Positions 49,345 through 61,255 of a stretch of 64,000 nt of DNA are shown in pieces. The stretch's first letter is position 1. Each line of letters starts with the position of its first letter. The stretch comes from Undaria pinnatifida (lineage: Eukaryota > Sar > Phaeophyceae > Laminariales > Alariaceae). The stretch is from the NCBI GenBank assembly GCA_012845835.1, contig JABAKD010000002.1:25090518-25154517 (forward strand), given 5' to 3'. The notes beneath the pieces are model-generated. The model made no database searches and was not told the DNA's origin. It worked only from the letters and a program-made list of their open reading frames with translations. The translations under genes were made by a program, and so were the position numbers.

Positions 49345-49830
49345 GACGGCGATAAATATCGATCATGTCTGGAAATCGATTGTGGTGCAACAGGAAACGT
49401 GGTTGCGCGATATTGAGGCTGCAATGGTCAACTTCGCGTGCAATGCTGTCAAACGTCAAAATATCTCACCGCGGGAAGGTCCCTGAACGACACAGCCGCG
49501 TGTGAGGCCGGAATTTGCTATTGAAATTGTGACGGCAACGAGTCGCGGGGTGCTCACAGCTCCTCATATAAAAAAAAATGACCTGGCAAGACCAAAGCCG
49601 ACGCGTCGGCCTCGATTGCAGATGATTAATACCGAGCTGGATGAACGCAGCATGAGCTGCTCCTCCGTTGGCTCTGTTCCATAGCCAAATCAGGCTATTC
49701 TTTGCGGCGGAGACCCCCTCTATCCTTAGGGATCCATTGTCTTACACCCGACTGGATTAGGGGGCTCAGATCAATTGCAAAAGTCGGCCTTGCTTACGAG
49801 AGTTTATCTCGAGGAGCGCTATGTCATGAT
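49345..49830 (+). repeat. Diverged duplication, block 2
   Basis: Second copy of the block at 48175, containing CGCGGGGTGCTCACAGC, AGACCAAAGCCGACGCGTCG and GAGCTGCTCCTCCGTTGGCT. Neither copy has a convincing open frame. Confidence 0.65.
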
Positions 49831-50207
49831 AGTTATTAGGTCGTTATGAACTACCTGGTAGACGGCGCTGAGATCGATGTACGAAGAGCCTGCCGGTAGG
49901 GAGTTCTTTGACGCCCATTGCTTGGGATTCGTCTTGTGCGTGCGGTGTCATATCCACTGCGTTGCTTGCACTGCTGCTCGGTTTAGCTGCAACTAAATGG
50001 CGCCCCGAGACGACACCGTTGCGAAATGGCGCAAACTAGCTGTAGATTGTATCATATGAGAAAGTGTATCCTTCCAAGTAGGTGCCCCTGCTTTGTACAA
50101 TACCCGCTCCTGTCCCCATCCCCACCAGCAGCTTCGAGCCGTCCGTAGAAATATGCAGCAAGTCGGATCTCCATATAGTGATATAGTATTGACTTCCCCC
50201 TCCAGTG

Positions 50208-50330
50208 TATTCGTCGGTGTTAAACCAGACGTGCTCCGTCCCAGCGTTTGTAGGGATGCGAGGGTCTCTGTGGTCCTAAGCACTTCGGCCGTTCATGCTA
50301 TGGTTACACCGCTCCCCCCCCCAGCATATT
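50208..50330 (-). repeat. G-tract-headed short element (family G), copy 7
   Basis: Reverse orientation: it ends on the plus strand in a C run, and contains GACGTGCTCCGTCCCAGC and GGGATGCGAGGGTCT. It belongs to the subfamily found in the decarboxylase introns. Confidence 0.6.
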
Positions 50331-50563
50331 GTTAGGATTGTAGCTCGCCAAAATCTGTGAGTGGATGCCACCGTACCGGATATCGTTGCTCCAATCCCAC
50401 GCCTCCCCGCGGACGTGCATTAACGTCAAAATTAGGTCGAGCGCCCGTACAACAGGATGTCGCGCCCTCGAAGAAAAAAAAGTGCCTATCCGCCGCACGG
50501 ACTAATCCGTCCCAGTTCGTAAAAAATCAGATTAGGGCGCCTCGCAGCACTTAGATGTAAATA

Positions 50564-50660
50564 TAAAATCCCACTCAGCGGTAGGGTTTACACGTAATAT
50601 AAATCACACCCAGCAGTGGCATGTACACGTAAAAAAGATCACACCCATCGGTGGCTTTGG
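50564..50660. repeat. Three-unit minisatellite overlapping a stop codon
   Basis: Three degenerate units of about 38 bases share CACACCCA(G/T)C(A/G)GTGG and TACACGTAA. The third unit overlaps the final codons and stop of the kinase-like gene, so its last residues (HRWV) derive from repeat sequence. Confidence 0.7.
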
Positions 50661-53600
50661 ATCAATCTGGAGAGTACAGATGATCCAGGCAGTGGAGGTG
50701 CGTGCAGGGCTTCGCACAGCTTAAGTATGCGTAGCACGGAACGCGCCAGGGCGTAGGACGAACTGCGGCATCCGTCGCCGCCCTCCCCTTCGCTGTGGCT
50801 TGTCGGAGGAGCCACTGATCGAAGGAGCGGCTCCGCCTGCGGCTGAAAAAATGTCACGAGTTTTTGTGCACGCCCGGATTTGCGGCGTTAGTGCTGAAAA
50901 ATGTTAACGGTAGATTTTGTGCACGCAGGGATAAGGATGTAATGGTGCGTCGTCAGTACCGAAAACAGCTGCAGGAGCTTCTGTGCACGCAGACAGGGAC
51001 GATGTGCGGCGTTAGTTGCGAGTGCAGACCAATCGCAAGGAGGTAGAGGCGCACGAAAATAGACGCACGCGTGCAAACACCTTCGACAAGGCAACCTGCG
51101 CTCAACAGCCTCGACATGCAATACTGCCCATATTGTCGATATTTTGGGATTCAGCGAATCGTGAAGTTGTTCTGATTGCGTGTATTTTGGTCGTCATTTT
51201 CATGAGCGTCTTCCCCTAGTGTGCAACCCCCCCCTCTCCCCCGACCCACGACGAAAAAAACCGGGGCCGAAACGTCCCAGGACGGCGCATCCGCGAGGCT
51301 GCACTAATCCATGCAAGACGCCAGCTGTTACTACTGCTACTCAGTGCAGATTACCACCAGCCTCCGGACTATATTGCGGCGGCGGGCATGCCAGATAAGC
51401 GGTACACCATGCGCTCCTTTCGAGTGGGAGGAGCGGCGAGCCATCACATGGACGGTACGGCCATGGACGTTCTGATGGAATATATGGCCCCGGTGGAAGT
51501 CCGCCTCCGTCGCACGCAGATACGTTGGGGTAACAGCGTCCACGGCGGCGGCACGGGCTAAGCGTTCTCGCGAAACGGCGTTCATTGAGGCAGACACGTT
51601 ACCTCTGTTCGACCAGTTTGCATGTTCGTATACAGCATTCAGGAGGGCTAACTGAAGTCGGACCCACTAGAGACTAAGGTAGCAGTTTGGGTGGAATATG
51701 GACAACAAGGAAACCAGCGGAACGGCTGATAATAACTACACGACACAAACATAAGGCGGCATTGAGACAAAGGAAAGCGACAACAAGGATGGGTGTGATC
51801 TCATGCCGCAGCAGAGAGGCCTCATTAATCCCAAACTATATACCTGGTACGAGTTAAAGCGACGACGGAATGTTACTGCAGTAATTTCGAAACCAAACCG
51901 GGGACGCACGAAGGGCATCCCCGGATTGGGATAAAGCCAGCAGGAGGCACTGTGAGAGCAAATGGAAAAGGCAATGGGGGACACTTGCTCTACCACGGAC
52001 CGACGGCAGGACGAGGGAGTAGGTAACGGTTAGGGAAAACAAACCATCCCGCCCACCCATCGTTGTGCGCGAAACGCGGACAACGACATCGGTGTTTGTT
52101 TTGTTTTGTAGTGTTTATCTTACCGGAGCAACCACTCTCTGCGACGAGGTGCCGCGTTGATTGCGATCGAATCAACGCGGGGGTAGTAGCCCTGGGTGAG
52201 AGTCTCCGGCTGATCGCAGCAGAGAGGTCTCATTAATCCCAAACTATGTACGAGTTAAAGCGACGACAAAATGTTACTGCAGAAAACTATTCCAAACCCA
52301 ACCACTAGTTCACCTTCAGCACGTGTAGATCATAAGGGAGCGCCGTATTCAGATGTACGTTTGCGGCGGCGCGAAAGGGCCGCCAAATTGCCTCTTCCGT
52401 GTCCTCGGCAAGCAGCCACTCGTCGAGAAAGCTCGCGGTGTCAAAACGTGCGCGTTCAGCACGCGACTCCGCCCCACCACCGCCGTGTCCCACCAGCGCC
52501 ACTCTATCAGCGGCCTCGTGGGAACCTCCTCGGGCGATGAGCGACCGTAGCATCCGAACATCCGCACCGTTTACGGGGGTCATGCTGTCCACGCAAACCT
52601 GTGTTTGGTTTTAACGGAACACAAAATACATCGCATGGCAACCGGTAATACATGAGTGCTCAAGAGTTGGAGGCGGCTGCAGCGAGTGTTACGAGTTAGG
52701 AACTCCCGAGCATCTTGTCGAGCAATGGGCATTTGCCTTTTGTCCGGTTTTTCCCCTGTATACCGCTTCAGAACTGCACCAGCATTTTCGGACAAAAAGT
52801 ACTCGGAATTGGTGCAGGATGATTGTGTTTTCGTACTAAAAAGGGTCTCAGCAGTTGGCGTCTCTGTTCCCGTGCATCCATCTACTCGATTAAGGCAGGT
52901 ACACGCCCATATCCACATCCCTACCGATAAAACTCGACCTGCCACACTATAGAGAGCTCGCAACACGCGTGCTGCGATAGAGGTGCAGCACTTCTTTTTC
53001 TAATACTACCCCTCACTTTAGGAGGAGGTTAAGACATGTCCTTCTCAGCCCAAAATTGTTTTGGAGAAAAATAAATCTGCTTTATCGCGGATGAAAAATC
53101 CTATGGCCTAGGTACACAACGAGAATCATGCAAAAAAAAATGGCCTATTTCCGACGACTTTGGGGTTAAGGAGCCCCGTAATTCAGAAATCATTTCACAC
53201 GAAAACTGCTACTTACCTCTATCGTAGCACGCGTCGCAACGCGTTGTACCTCGCCGGTCTTCCGAATTTGTTTAGCCCCCGACGCATGCCAAGGTGGTAG
53301 GCGTGTACCATGGTAGCTAAAAATACCCAAAATATTCCTCGCGCGAGGAGCTCTATACCCTCACCCCCACAGAAAACGACCTTGAGCAAAAACGCAGCAG
53401 TGCAGCCCGAAATAATAGATCCCATCGCCTGACTAATTATCGAAAAGTTTTGCAAAAAGCAAACGATGTGCTAACGGTATTGGGTATACACGTTCTTTAG
53501 TCTATTTGAGGAGCCTCGCCAGCGAGAGTTTGACCAAGAGGTGCTATACTCTTATCGAAGCGCACGCGTCCCCCACCTGAGGCACCGTGTCGACAAACAC

Positions 53601-56600
53601 CGAGATGGCTTCCGCCGGGCCGAGACCGACCCGCCCCGGTGGAAGAAGGCCAACGTCCAAAGCTTCGGAGCCGTAGACAATGACCACGTTGCACCACTGC
53701 CACTCGCTCGTGGCCGCGACGTCGGCTCCACTGCCCGACAATCCCGCCCCAGCTCGAGCCTGCCCTAGGAGAGAGGCCACAGCTCTACCGAGAGCGGTCG
53801 AGTCCAGGTGTTGAGGCGCTCGGTACGAGGCTGCGCTTTTGCTGCGCCGCGTACCAGCAACGTGCTTTGGCGATGCCCCCTGCTTCAAATACGTCTTAGT
53901 GTCAACCTGAGCGTGGGCGGAGACGGAGACGGGGAGGGGAGGCGTGATACGACATTGCTAATCTATGAGTCGTTAGGAGTGCAACTAGGACTTCTGAGCC
54001 TCGCCTCGCTACTCGGGGAGCCATTGTACCTCACCCAAAAACTGGCGTTTGAGAAAAAAAATGAAGGGTACTACAACCCGACAAACAATCCCATGGCCTG
54101 GTAATACTGTAGTAACACTTACAATAACAAAAATTACTGCTATGATGCGAACGGTGTTCGCCCAATGTTGGTTGGCTGCTCAGTTGGTTGATTCGTCAGA
54201 GTCATCCCCCGCCAGCGGTGCAGCAGAAGCTCTTAACACAAGGAGCTCTTGGGAGACATTCGTTCGCGTGACCCGCGACCAAAATTTCTATGCGCTATTA
54301 ATATCAGTAGTCCTAAAACAGATGTACTCGTAAAAATGATCGTACTAACCGATAGTTCCACTATTGAGGAGCTCAACCAGTCAGATCGTCAGATCGTCAG
54401 ATCGTCAGATCGCTCAGAAACCTATGGCTCAAAAAGTGCAAACCCCTAAAATTGTGGGATGCCTCCTCAGTCGATTAGCACCGATTAGTATCATACCGTC
54501 AGACAGAAATGTTTTGGCAAAAAATGCTTTGAATGCTCCTGTCGTATAAGATCGGGAATTAATGTGCTTTGCAGTGGACGCTTACCACACCACCGATTGC
54601 GTTGCGCGCACGGGACAATATCACCCTCCAATCGATTGTGCCCCGTATGTTTAATGAAACCCCCGACGCTTCAGTCCACCCCTTTCTAAAACTGGAAGTA
54701 ATTGAGGAATCGCTACCTAAAAGGTTTGGGGTTGCGCTTGGCCCTCGTGTGAACCTGTCTCTGAAGCAAGGTGTAACGTTTCCATCGAGACAACATTGTA
54801 AGTGTGCCCACTGTCGTCGCTGTATTTTGAGGCCTATCGATTCTACTCGCCCATGGCCCTTCGAAGGGACCTGGTGTACTGTGCGCTTCGACATAAGCGA
54901 AGGAGGGGGCTCTAACTTGCGGGCCTACGTCGAATGCAATCGATACCACCTTGGGTGTTAGCAGCGCACTGGAGACTATCTTACCAGTGCTGGTTGCTTT
55001 CCCTTGATGGTGAGCTCAACGCGAAGGCGCGAGACCATCACCTCCACCGATGCGCCTTGACGCCCGGCAAGAACCACAAGCAAGACGCCAGAAGACGCGA
55101 TCTTCGTGGCCAGCGATTCGATCTATGAACGCGTGACACAATGTGCAAACGAGTCAGTCGCCGGAGGTGACGAAGGAATTGGCATCACTTCAAGCGGACA
55201 GGAGAATCTTACAGTCAATCAAGCTGGTTCGAGCAGATGCTGGTCGACATTTGGTATGATGTCTTGCGTATTTTTTCTCCAGAAAAATGCGAGTTTCTAA
55301 TCTTTGCACCATACACCCAAAAATGGGGGCCCCTTTTCGATATGGCTGGTACGACCGCTGATCACCAACGCACTCAAGTTGACGACAGTTTCAAATGTCC
55401 TGCTGCGCGAGTTCCTGGCAATAGCTGTGCGGTCTTTGCTTTTGCCTTTCCTCCCCGACAGCTAACATGTTATAGCACCCACTTCCGGCCAAAGAGAGTA
55501 GTGGTGACCTATTTTTTAGCGATGAGTGCGTGGGTTACAATTTCGTATCTGCCTTAAGCCGTTCGCCATGATGACCAACCTCATTCCCCCTTTCGATACA
55601 AACCAAATATATATATATATTCGCATCGTACATGTATACTGTTTGCCAGCCAACCCGACCCCAACCATCTGAATTCGGCGCGCGTCCAGGTTCACGTCGA
55701 TACCTGAAGCGTCCTGCTGGCGCTTTGTCCCTCGACGCAAGCTATTGATACGATAGGGGAAAGCATTTTTTTACCAAAAAGTTCTGACAGGCAGTGGGGG
55801 GGCTCTTCAAATCAGGAACCAATGCTCAATACTTTAAAATATATATATATATATACATGCCATCCGACGTTGTACAGCATGAGCTTCAATTCAACGTCGA
55901 TCACTCGTAAAACATTCCCATAATATACAAACAGTGGAAGAAAGCCACCCCAACAATGCTGGAATCATGAGCACTATTTTTTTTTTTTTTTTGTGTCTTA
56001 CGACTGTAGTAGGCCGTGAAATTCTCTTCAGGTTGTTAATCGTAATACTGCACTTTCCTCCCCCCGGATTCAGTTTTTGAGGTGATGCATACGCAGCTCT
56101 TGGAGTGAAGAAGGAGCCCCAGAAAAAAAAAATCCGTGGCATGCGTCCCTCACCTGAGCTGCATGCAACCGTTCCACCAACTGGATCTTGGCCTCAAGCT
56201 CTATTTTCGACGCGAACGCCAACCTGCTCACTTCTGCCACGCACTTCAAGCTCATCACCTCCCTCCAGGCCAGGCCATCTTCAGTGCGCGTTGGGGGAAC
56301 GCAACACAATCGGGTGCTGAGTTGCCGAAGATTACGCGCAGCCGCGTTGGGACCAGCCCCGCCTGGCCCTGGTGGGGTGGCGACTGCTCCCAGTTGCCCC
56401 CTCCCCTCGTCATGAGCAACTCTTGAACCTCCTCTCTCACTGGTACCGCCCCGGAATACCCCCGTATCCGATAAGACCATCGCAAGGTGGACAGTGGATG
56501 AACGGCCTGCACGATGGTTCTTAGCCTTAGGGAGGAGAGGCACGGGATGAACCTCCACATGGAAGCATCCCAGGAGACCCGTCCTGGGTAGCAGCGGCCC

Positions 56601-59207
56601 CATCTCGCTGTCGATGCCGAGGAAACATCCGTCCGCACGCTGTGAACTCTCCCCACTGCCGTCAACCTCCCCAGAGATGTCACCGTCCCTCCGCTGTTCA
56701 CTTGCAAGACCGGCCTGTGCTGACGATACGCGCGCGAGATATAGCAGTGCCGACGTTCCGTCGTTGCGCCATTTTAGCAGCTCCCCAGAGGAGGAGCCAG
56801 GTGGCACGGCATCCAAGGTCTCGGCGTGGGGAAGCGGCACCGTGTTGAACTCCAGGTCACGCGCCACCAGTTTATCAAAGGCGGCTTGAAGCCGATGTGC
56901 TAGTGTAGACGCCAACGTAGATTGATCACTTAAACCCTCCCGGACACGTCCCCTTTCCAAATCGGTGTTCGGGCTTAATTCTATCAGGAGCCCATCTCTG
57001 CACACTCCGGTAACCTCCAACTGGTGCCCGGGGAGAGCTAATGCGGCCGCTCCCACCGCGACAGCGGAAGCCGTGCGAATAACGATTCGCCGACCCTCGG
57101 GTTCGGCGGCCAGCACGGGTGCAACCAACCGCATGTGGGGTGCCGCCGTGGCGGTGAGGGGCCAGACGCACCCATTCGCCCATGCAGCCGCCACGACGGT
57201 GGAACCATCCATCAGCTGCTTCCCCGCAGTCGATGGTGACTTGTTATGCGCCCCCTTCCTTGTTTTGCCCCTTCCAGTGCTGCCTGGGGTGTTTCTGCCG
57301 AGCGAGTCGCGCTGCGTTGACAAATCATCAGCGCCGCCTACGCCGTTTAATCGGCGCCGCGCCAAGTGGTGGTCGATCACTTGTGCGAGAGTAATGTTTG
57401 CCGGGGTTTTTCGCTTTGTACCCCTGCGGGGCGATGGTGGTAGATTCTGGGCTGCACCACCATCGCACCGCGCACCCTCTAACGTTTGGGTGAGCGGATC
57501 GAAAACTGATGAGACCTGAGTCTCATTATCCGGTGACGACACCGCCGCATTCGACTTCTTTTGCCCTCGTGCTGCGGCGGCGAACAACGCGTCGCCACCG
57601 AACAGAGGGGCCCATTCGCCAGTGCCCTCCTGTAGGCTCACGGCAGACGAGTTACTGTTTGAGCGCGACGATGTAGGAAGCGACGGCGACATTGTGCCCC
57701 CGATATGCGGAATTATGTCGTCTTTCTTTTCCGCGAAAGCCCCAGTTTGTCTTTCGGGAAGCCCTGTTGGTCCCGTGGTGAGGAGGCGGTCGTCCCGGCA
57801 GAGGTCACCTTCTACGCTCGCCCGACCACCGCTTTCCCCGCGCACCGAGCAAGCGCCTTCGGCATCCATTCGTTGGTCAGATGCGACCTCCTCCTCACCC
57901 TTCTCCTCCTCCTCTTCCTCCTCCTCTTCCTCGTCCTCGTCGTCCTCGTCGTCCTTGTTGTCCTCCTCATCCTCCTCGTCCTCCTCCGCCTCGTCCTTCT
58001 CGTTCTCCTCCTCATTCTTATCCTCCTCGTCCTCGTCCTTTGGAAAGGCGTTGCCTGCGTTGCAAAGGTCTGCCATAAACCCTCTTCCAGATATGTTACT
58101 CGTTGCCCGATGCCCATCGGTTTCGTTTCCATCAGCGGCCTCTGCCGATGAGATGACACAGGCGTCAACCGTCGGGTCGTCGACGTGCCTCCTACTTCCG
58201 GGGACACTAGTGCCATCGCCGGCTGTTGCCGATTCGTGGATGCTGGCGTCGCGATAAGCCCTCCCAATAACGCTTCCACCACCTTGGATGAGGGAGTTGT
58301 CGGACACGCGCTCACCATCCTTCTCACCGGCCACGACAGCAGAAGTCGCATGGTTGGGTACATTTTTCTGCTGTGTAGGACTTTCAGTCTCGGTCTGCTG
58401 GTTGAGAGGCAGGTCAGTCCTGCGCGGGTCCTGGCCACTCTCTACTCGAGTCGTGCTCAGAGTCGGCGAATTGGGTGAAATATGTGCACGCTTCTCGGAT
58501 TTTCCGTGCTTAGCTTGACGAACGTGGTCGTCGGAGGTCGAACTAGGAGGACTTACGTCGTCGTTGGGCGGTGTTGACTTGCTCATTGTGGTTGGCTCCG
58601 CCTTGCTCGTGCAAGCACCGTCGGCGATTTTTGCTGCGCGTTCTTTTGAGCCCACGGGTTCGCAAACTGCAGTGCCATTCCCAACGGTGGTTATTTGGCC
58701 GTCACCGCGGACAACGTCAACGGGATCCACTTCTCCGTCGTCGCTTCCATCGTCTTTGGAGAAACGTTGTCCATCATGGTGGCTGGTCGCGTCGCCAACG
58801 CAGTCTCTTCCTAGCAACTGTCCCGATTCGATGTCGGACTGCTCGGCGTTCCCATCAATTGTGCGTTCCGGTACCGAAATTGTGGGAGCCACGCCTCGCG
58901 CGACGAAGTCGCTGTCGCTTGTGGTGGTTCTGTAGTTGATACGGTCCTCCTCGCTGCTGTTTCTACGAGCGCAATCTCTCCTCCTAGGGTCCGCTGGTCT
59001 GCCCCCCCTGCTCGCACATATTACTTTGCCCCCGGGTTCGCCCCCTCTGCGGTTGCGTGAGAGTAAGCTACGATTGCCACCACCGCCACCGTCCGAGTGT
59101 GCTTGTGCTTCATGGATAGGCTGGCGGTGTTGAGTCCTGTGACGGGGGCATGTCGGGAACAGTGAAGGCATAATTGGCACGTGACGCAACGCCTTCCGCT
59201 GGTTCAT
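50639..59207 (-). CDS. TGS-type nucleoside (uridine) kinase-like protein without Walker A lysine
   Basis: Proposed exons: 59207-56154, 55122-54985, 54949-54917 (weak), 53879-53577, 52598-52314 and 50842-50639, all phase 0, about 1338 residues. The stop is TGA at 50639-50641. Residues 1-660 are disordered and charged, with a tract of nearly 50 mostly acidic residues at about 387-437. From about 669 the reading follows bacterial nucleoside kinases that carry TGS and tRNA-synthetase-like domains: a Gly-x-Val-Trp-Pro-Leu segment, ARDLEFNTVPLPHAE, LLKWRNDGTSALLYL, GPLLPRTGLLGCF, then VERLHAAQ. The kinase-fold part follows: VVLAGRQGASVE, a Gln-His-Leu-Asp helix, NVVIVYGSEAL, ISVFVDTVPQ, VRMLRSLIARGG, NTALPYDLHVLK and PQAEPLLRSV. 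The P-loop Gly-Lys-Ser/Thr, the Asp-Asp-Tyr motif and the Glu-Gly-x-His motif are all replaced, so phosphoryl transfer is unlikely. In-frame TAA just upstream fixes the start at 59207. Confidence 0.86.
50857..51015. repeat. Three-unit tandem repeat in an intron
   Basis: Units 54 to 61 bases apart share TTTTGTGCACGC or TTCTGTGCACGC, and two share TGCGGCGTTAGT. The repeat lies in the last intron of the kinase-like gene, immediately before its final acceptor. Confidence 0.65.
51797..51905 (+). repeat. Direct repeat with a TACCTGGTA insertion, copy 1
   Basis: CGCAGCAGAGAGGCCTCATT through GAATGTTACTGCAG. It matches 52214-52305 closely, except that this copy has about eight extra bases (ATACCTGG) where the other reads straight from AAACTAT into GTACGAG. 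Confidence 0.75.
52214..52305 (+). repeat. Direct repeat without the insertion, copy 2
   Basis: CGCAGCAGAGAGGTCTCATT through AAATGTTACTGCAG. The pair lies about 415 bases apart, both in the last intron of the kinase-like gene. Confidence 0.75.
54378..54418. repeat. ATCGTCAG microsatellite
   Basis: Four to five copies of the 8-base unit GATCGTCA in a row, inside an intron of the kinase-like gene. Confidence 0.9.
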
Positions 59208-59280
59208 CGGCACGAGGTTTTAGATATTCAGCGCCTACAGAACTGCATCCATGTTTTTTGGGGAGCTACCTGAAAATTAT

Positions 59281-61140
59281 CAGGGCTGTTCACGGGTCAG
59301 GTCAAACCTCACGGGTCGGGTCGGGTCGGGTCGGGTCGGGTCGGGTCGGGTCGGGTCGGGTCGGTCAGCTGACCCGTCCTGACCCGCGAAAATGTTGAGA
59401 CGTCTTGACTCGACCCGACCGGACCCGCAAGGTTTTGAACCCCCTGATCCGACCCGACCCAACCTGGGATATTGTAAAACCTCTTGACCAGATCCGACCC
59501 GACCCGTGAGATTTGAAAACCTTCTGACCCGATCTAGCAATCTGACTTTGCATTAAGGAGGCGTGTTGAAAGTATGAACCTTGGATTCAAGTTTACATTA
59601 ATGCGCAGCCTATTCGAGCAGTCTATTCGTACGAATAAGATAAGCGGTTAAAACTTACGTTGAATCTTACGTTGAATCTTCGGTGGAACTTAGATGTAAA
59701 CGTAGATTTGAGTATGATAAGATTGTCCCGTTGTCCCCGTATTGTACCGGGCTACGGGCATTGTTCTGTGATGATCAAGTGGTGATGCGACCCACCGTGA
59801 TCACTCTCCCTTCTTTTCTTTCTTTCCTATTCCTCTCTCTTCGGCCTCGAGCGCCCTTTCCAAACTATCCCTCTTCTTTCTTATCACAAGTGATCTTAGC
59901 AGACAGTTCGGTGCCACGTCTACATATCTTCGCATAGAAGACAGAGCCTCCACACAACCATTGTGTTCACAGGCTATTCACACCGACCCGACCCGACCCG
60001 CAAGATTTGAAAGCCTGTTGACCCGACCCGACCCGACCCGCCACACTCGGAGTGACCCGTGAGCTGCGAGTTTCATGCGGGTCGGGTCGACTGGACCCAT
60101 GATATATTTCACGGACCAAAGTCGAAAGGTCACGGGTCAAACATGTCTAGACATGTACCTTGGTCGGTTGGTTGGTCCTTGGTCCCTCGTACGTTTGCCA
60201 GGTTGTCGTGCTCTCTGGTTTTTTAACGGCATTGTTTGCAGCATTCATGTGGTGCGCGCGAGAAATGAGAAAGGACGCAACCCACAAATCCGCACTTAGC
60301 CGTGCCCGTAGCACTGGACCCCCGCGCCGATCCGACGAGCGAGCTAGCTATCTATGCAGTCTCCGGCCCCGGCAAACAGCCTAGCTGAGCCGCCTCCGGC
60401 AGCAGGCGGTGCTTGCTGCTGCCAGCGCTGCTGCTGCTGCGATGACGACTGCTCTCCTTACCTTTTTACGTTTGGTCACATTTCGTATTTATTGGTATGT
60501 GATACTCCGGAGTATTTATTACCGGGTTCTTATACTGCCGTGTGTTGTCTTTATTGTTGCACCCTGCAATGAAGAAATAAAGAGTGTATGGCCTGGGTTA
60601 TTTTAGTGGACTTGGATGGATGACAACATACCTGAATAATGCCTACGGCTTCATCCGACACGGGATTCGCGTAGTAATACTTCATGCCTGGTACGATAAG
60701 TTACTGCCTGGTAATGTTTTCTGGACGCTATGATAACATACGATCGGAGTAACGGGACGAGAGAGGCTTTCGTGCGGGAAGCGGCAAGTTTTGTATAATT
60801 TTCGGACCCGCGCCCGCCGGTACGACAGGGGCCCTCCTGCGGGCAGCTGTAAGTTTGAAAAAAGCGAATTCGCAGGCCAGATCCGCGGGTTCGACCCGCG
60901 GGTCACCCTGAAACAACCCGCGGATCATGGTGGCTTGACCCGCGAGTGACCCGTATGTCGCGGGTCATGACCCGGCCCGACCCGCGAGATTTCCAAACCT
61001 TTTGAACCGACCCGACCCGGCCCGACCCGAACCGCGAGATTTCCAAACCTCATGACCCGACCGGACCCGCCCCGCGAGATTTTAAAACTTCTTGACCCGA
61101 TCCGACCCGCGGGTCGGGTCATGACCCGTGAAACCCCCTG
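59281..61140. mobile_element. hAT-type DNA transposon, non-autonomous
   Basis: The 1860-base element is flanked on both sides by the 8-base duplication AAAATTAT (59273-59280 and 61141-61148). The left end is CAGGGCTGTTCACGGGTCA; the right end in reverse is CAGGGGGTTTCACGGGTCA, with 16 of 19 matching. An 8-bp target and CAGGG ends are the hAT signature. Both subterminal regions are full of GGGTC/GACCC words, including a perfect (GGGTC) run at 59305-59365, plus units of about 50 bases with a CGAGATTTCCAAACC-like spacer. hAT transposases bind such subterminal repeats. No transposase is recognisable inside. The element fills nearly all the space between the RS-protein gene and the kinase-like gene, ending 74 bases before the latter's ATG. 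Confidence 0.88.
59305..59365 (+). repeat. GGGTC pentanucleotide run (G-quadruplex capable)
   Basis: Eleven consecutive GGGTC-type units on the plus strand in the left subterminal region of the hAT element. Four or more G triplets at 2-base spacing can form a G-quadruplex. It is not the TTTAGGG or TTAGGG telomere unit. Confidence 0.9.
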
Positions 61141-61255
61141 AAAATTATGGCATGGTTTTTTTAAGTGGTAAAAGGACTACACGTTGCATTGGTGGATCAT
61201 GTTGGCAAGAAAAAATGCTACACCGGGTATGTTGTAACGCTCAGCTGATGGCTGG

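Larger units (their letters stand above)
47773..50638. other. Intergenic, mostly an old duplication
   Basis: No coding exon is recognised. The interval contains the two duplicated blocks at 48175 and 49345, a family G copy, and A-rich tracts near 49085-49140 that give meaningless Lys-rich readings. Confidence 0.65.

Noticed and set aside
57622-58257. Plus-strand 211-codon frame with a long poly-Ser run
   Set aside because: It is the complement of the acidic tract and surrounding coding exon of the kinase-like gene. The Ser and Leu runs follow directly from reversed Glu and Asp codons.
59305-59365. GGGTC run as a telomere or subtelomere
   Set aside because: The unit is not a known telomere repeat and the run lies inside exact hAT boundaries with target duplications.
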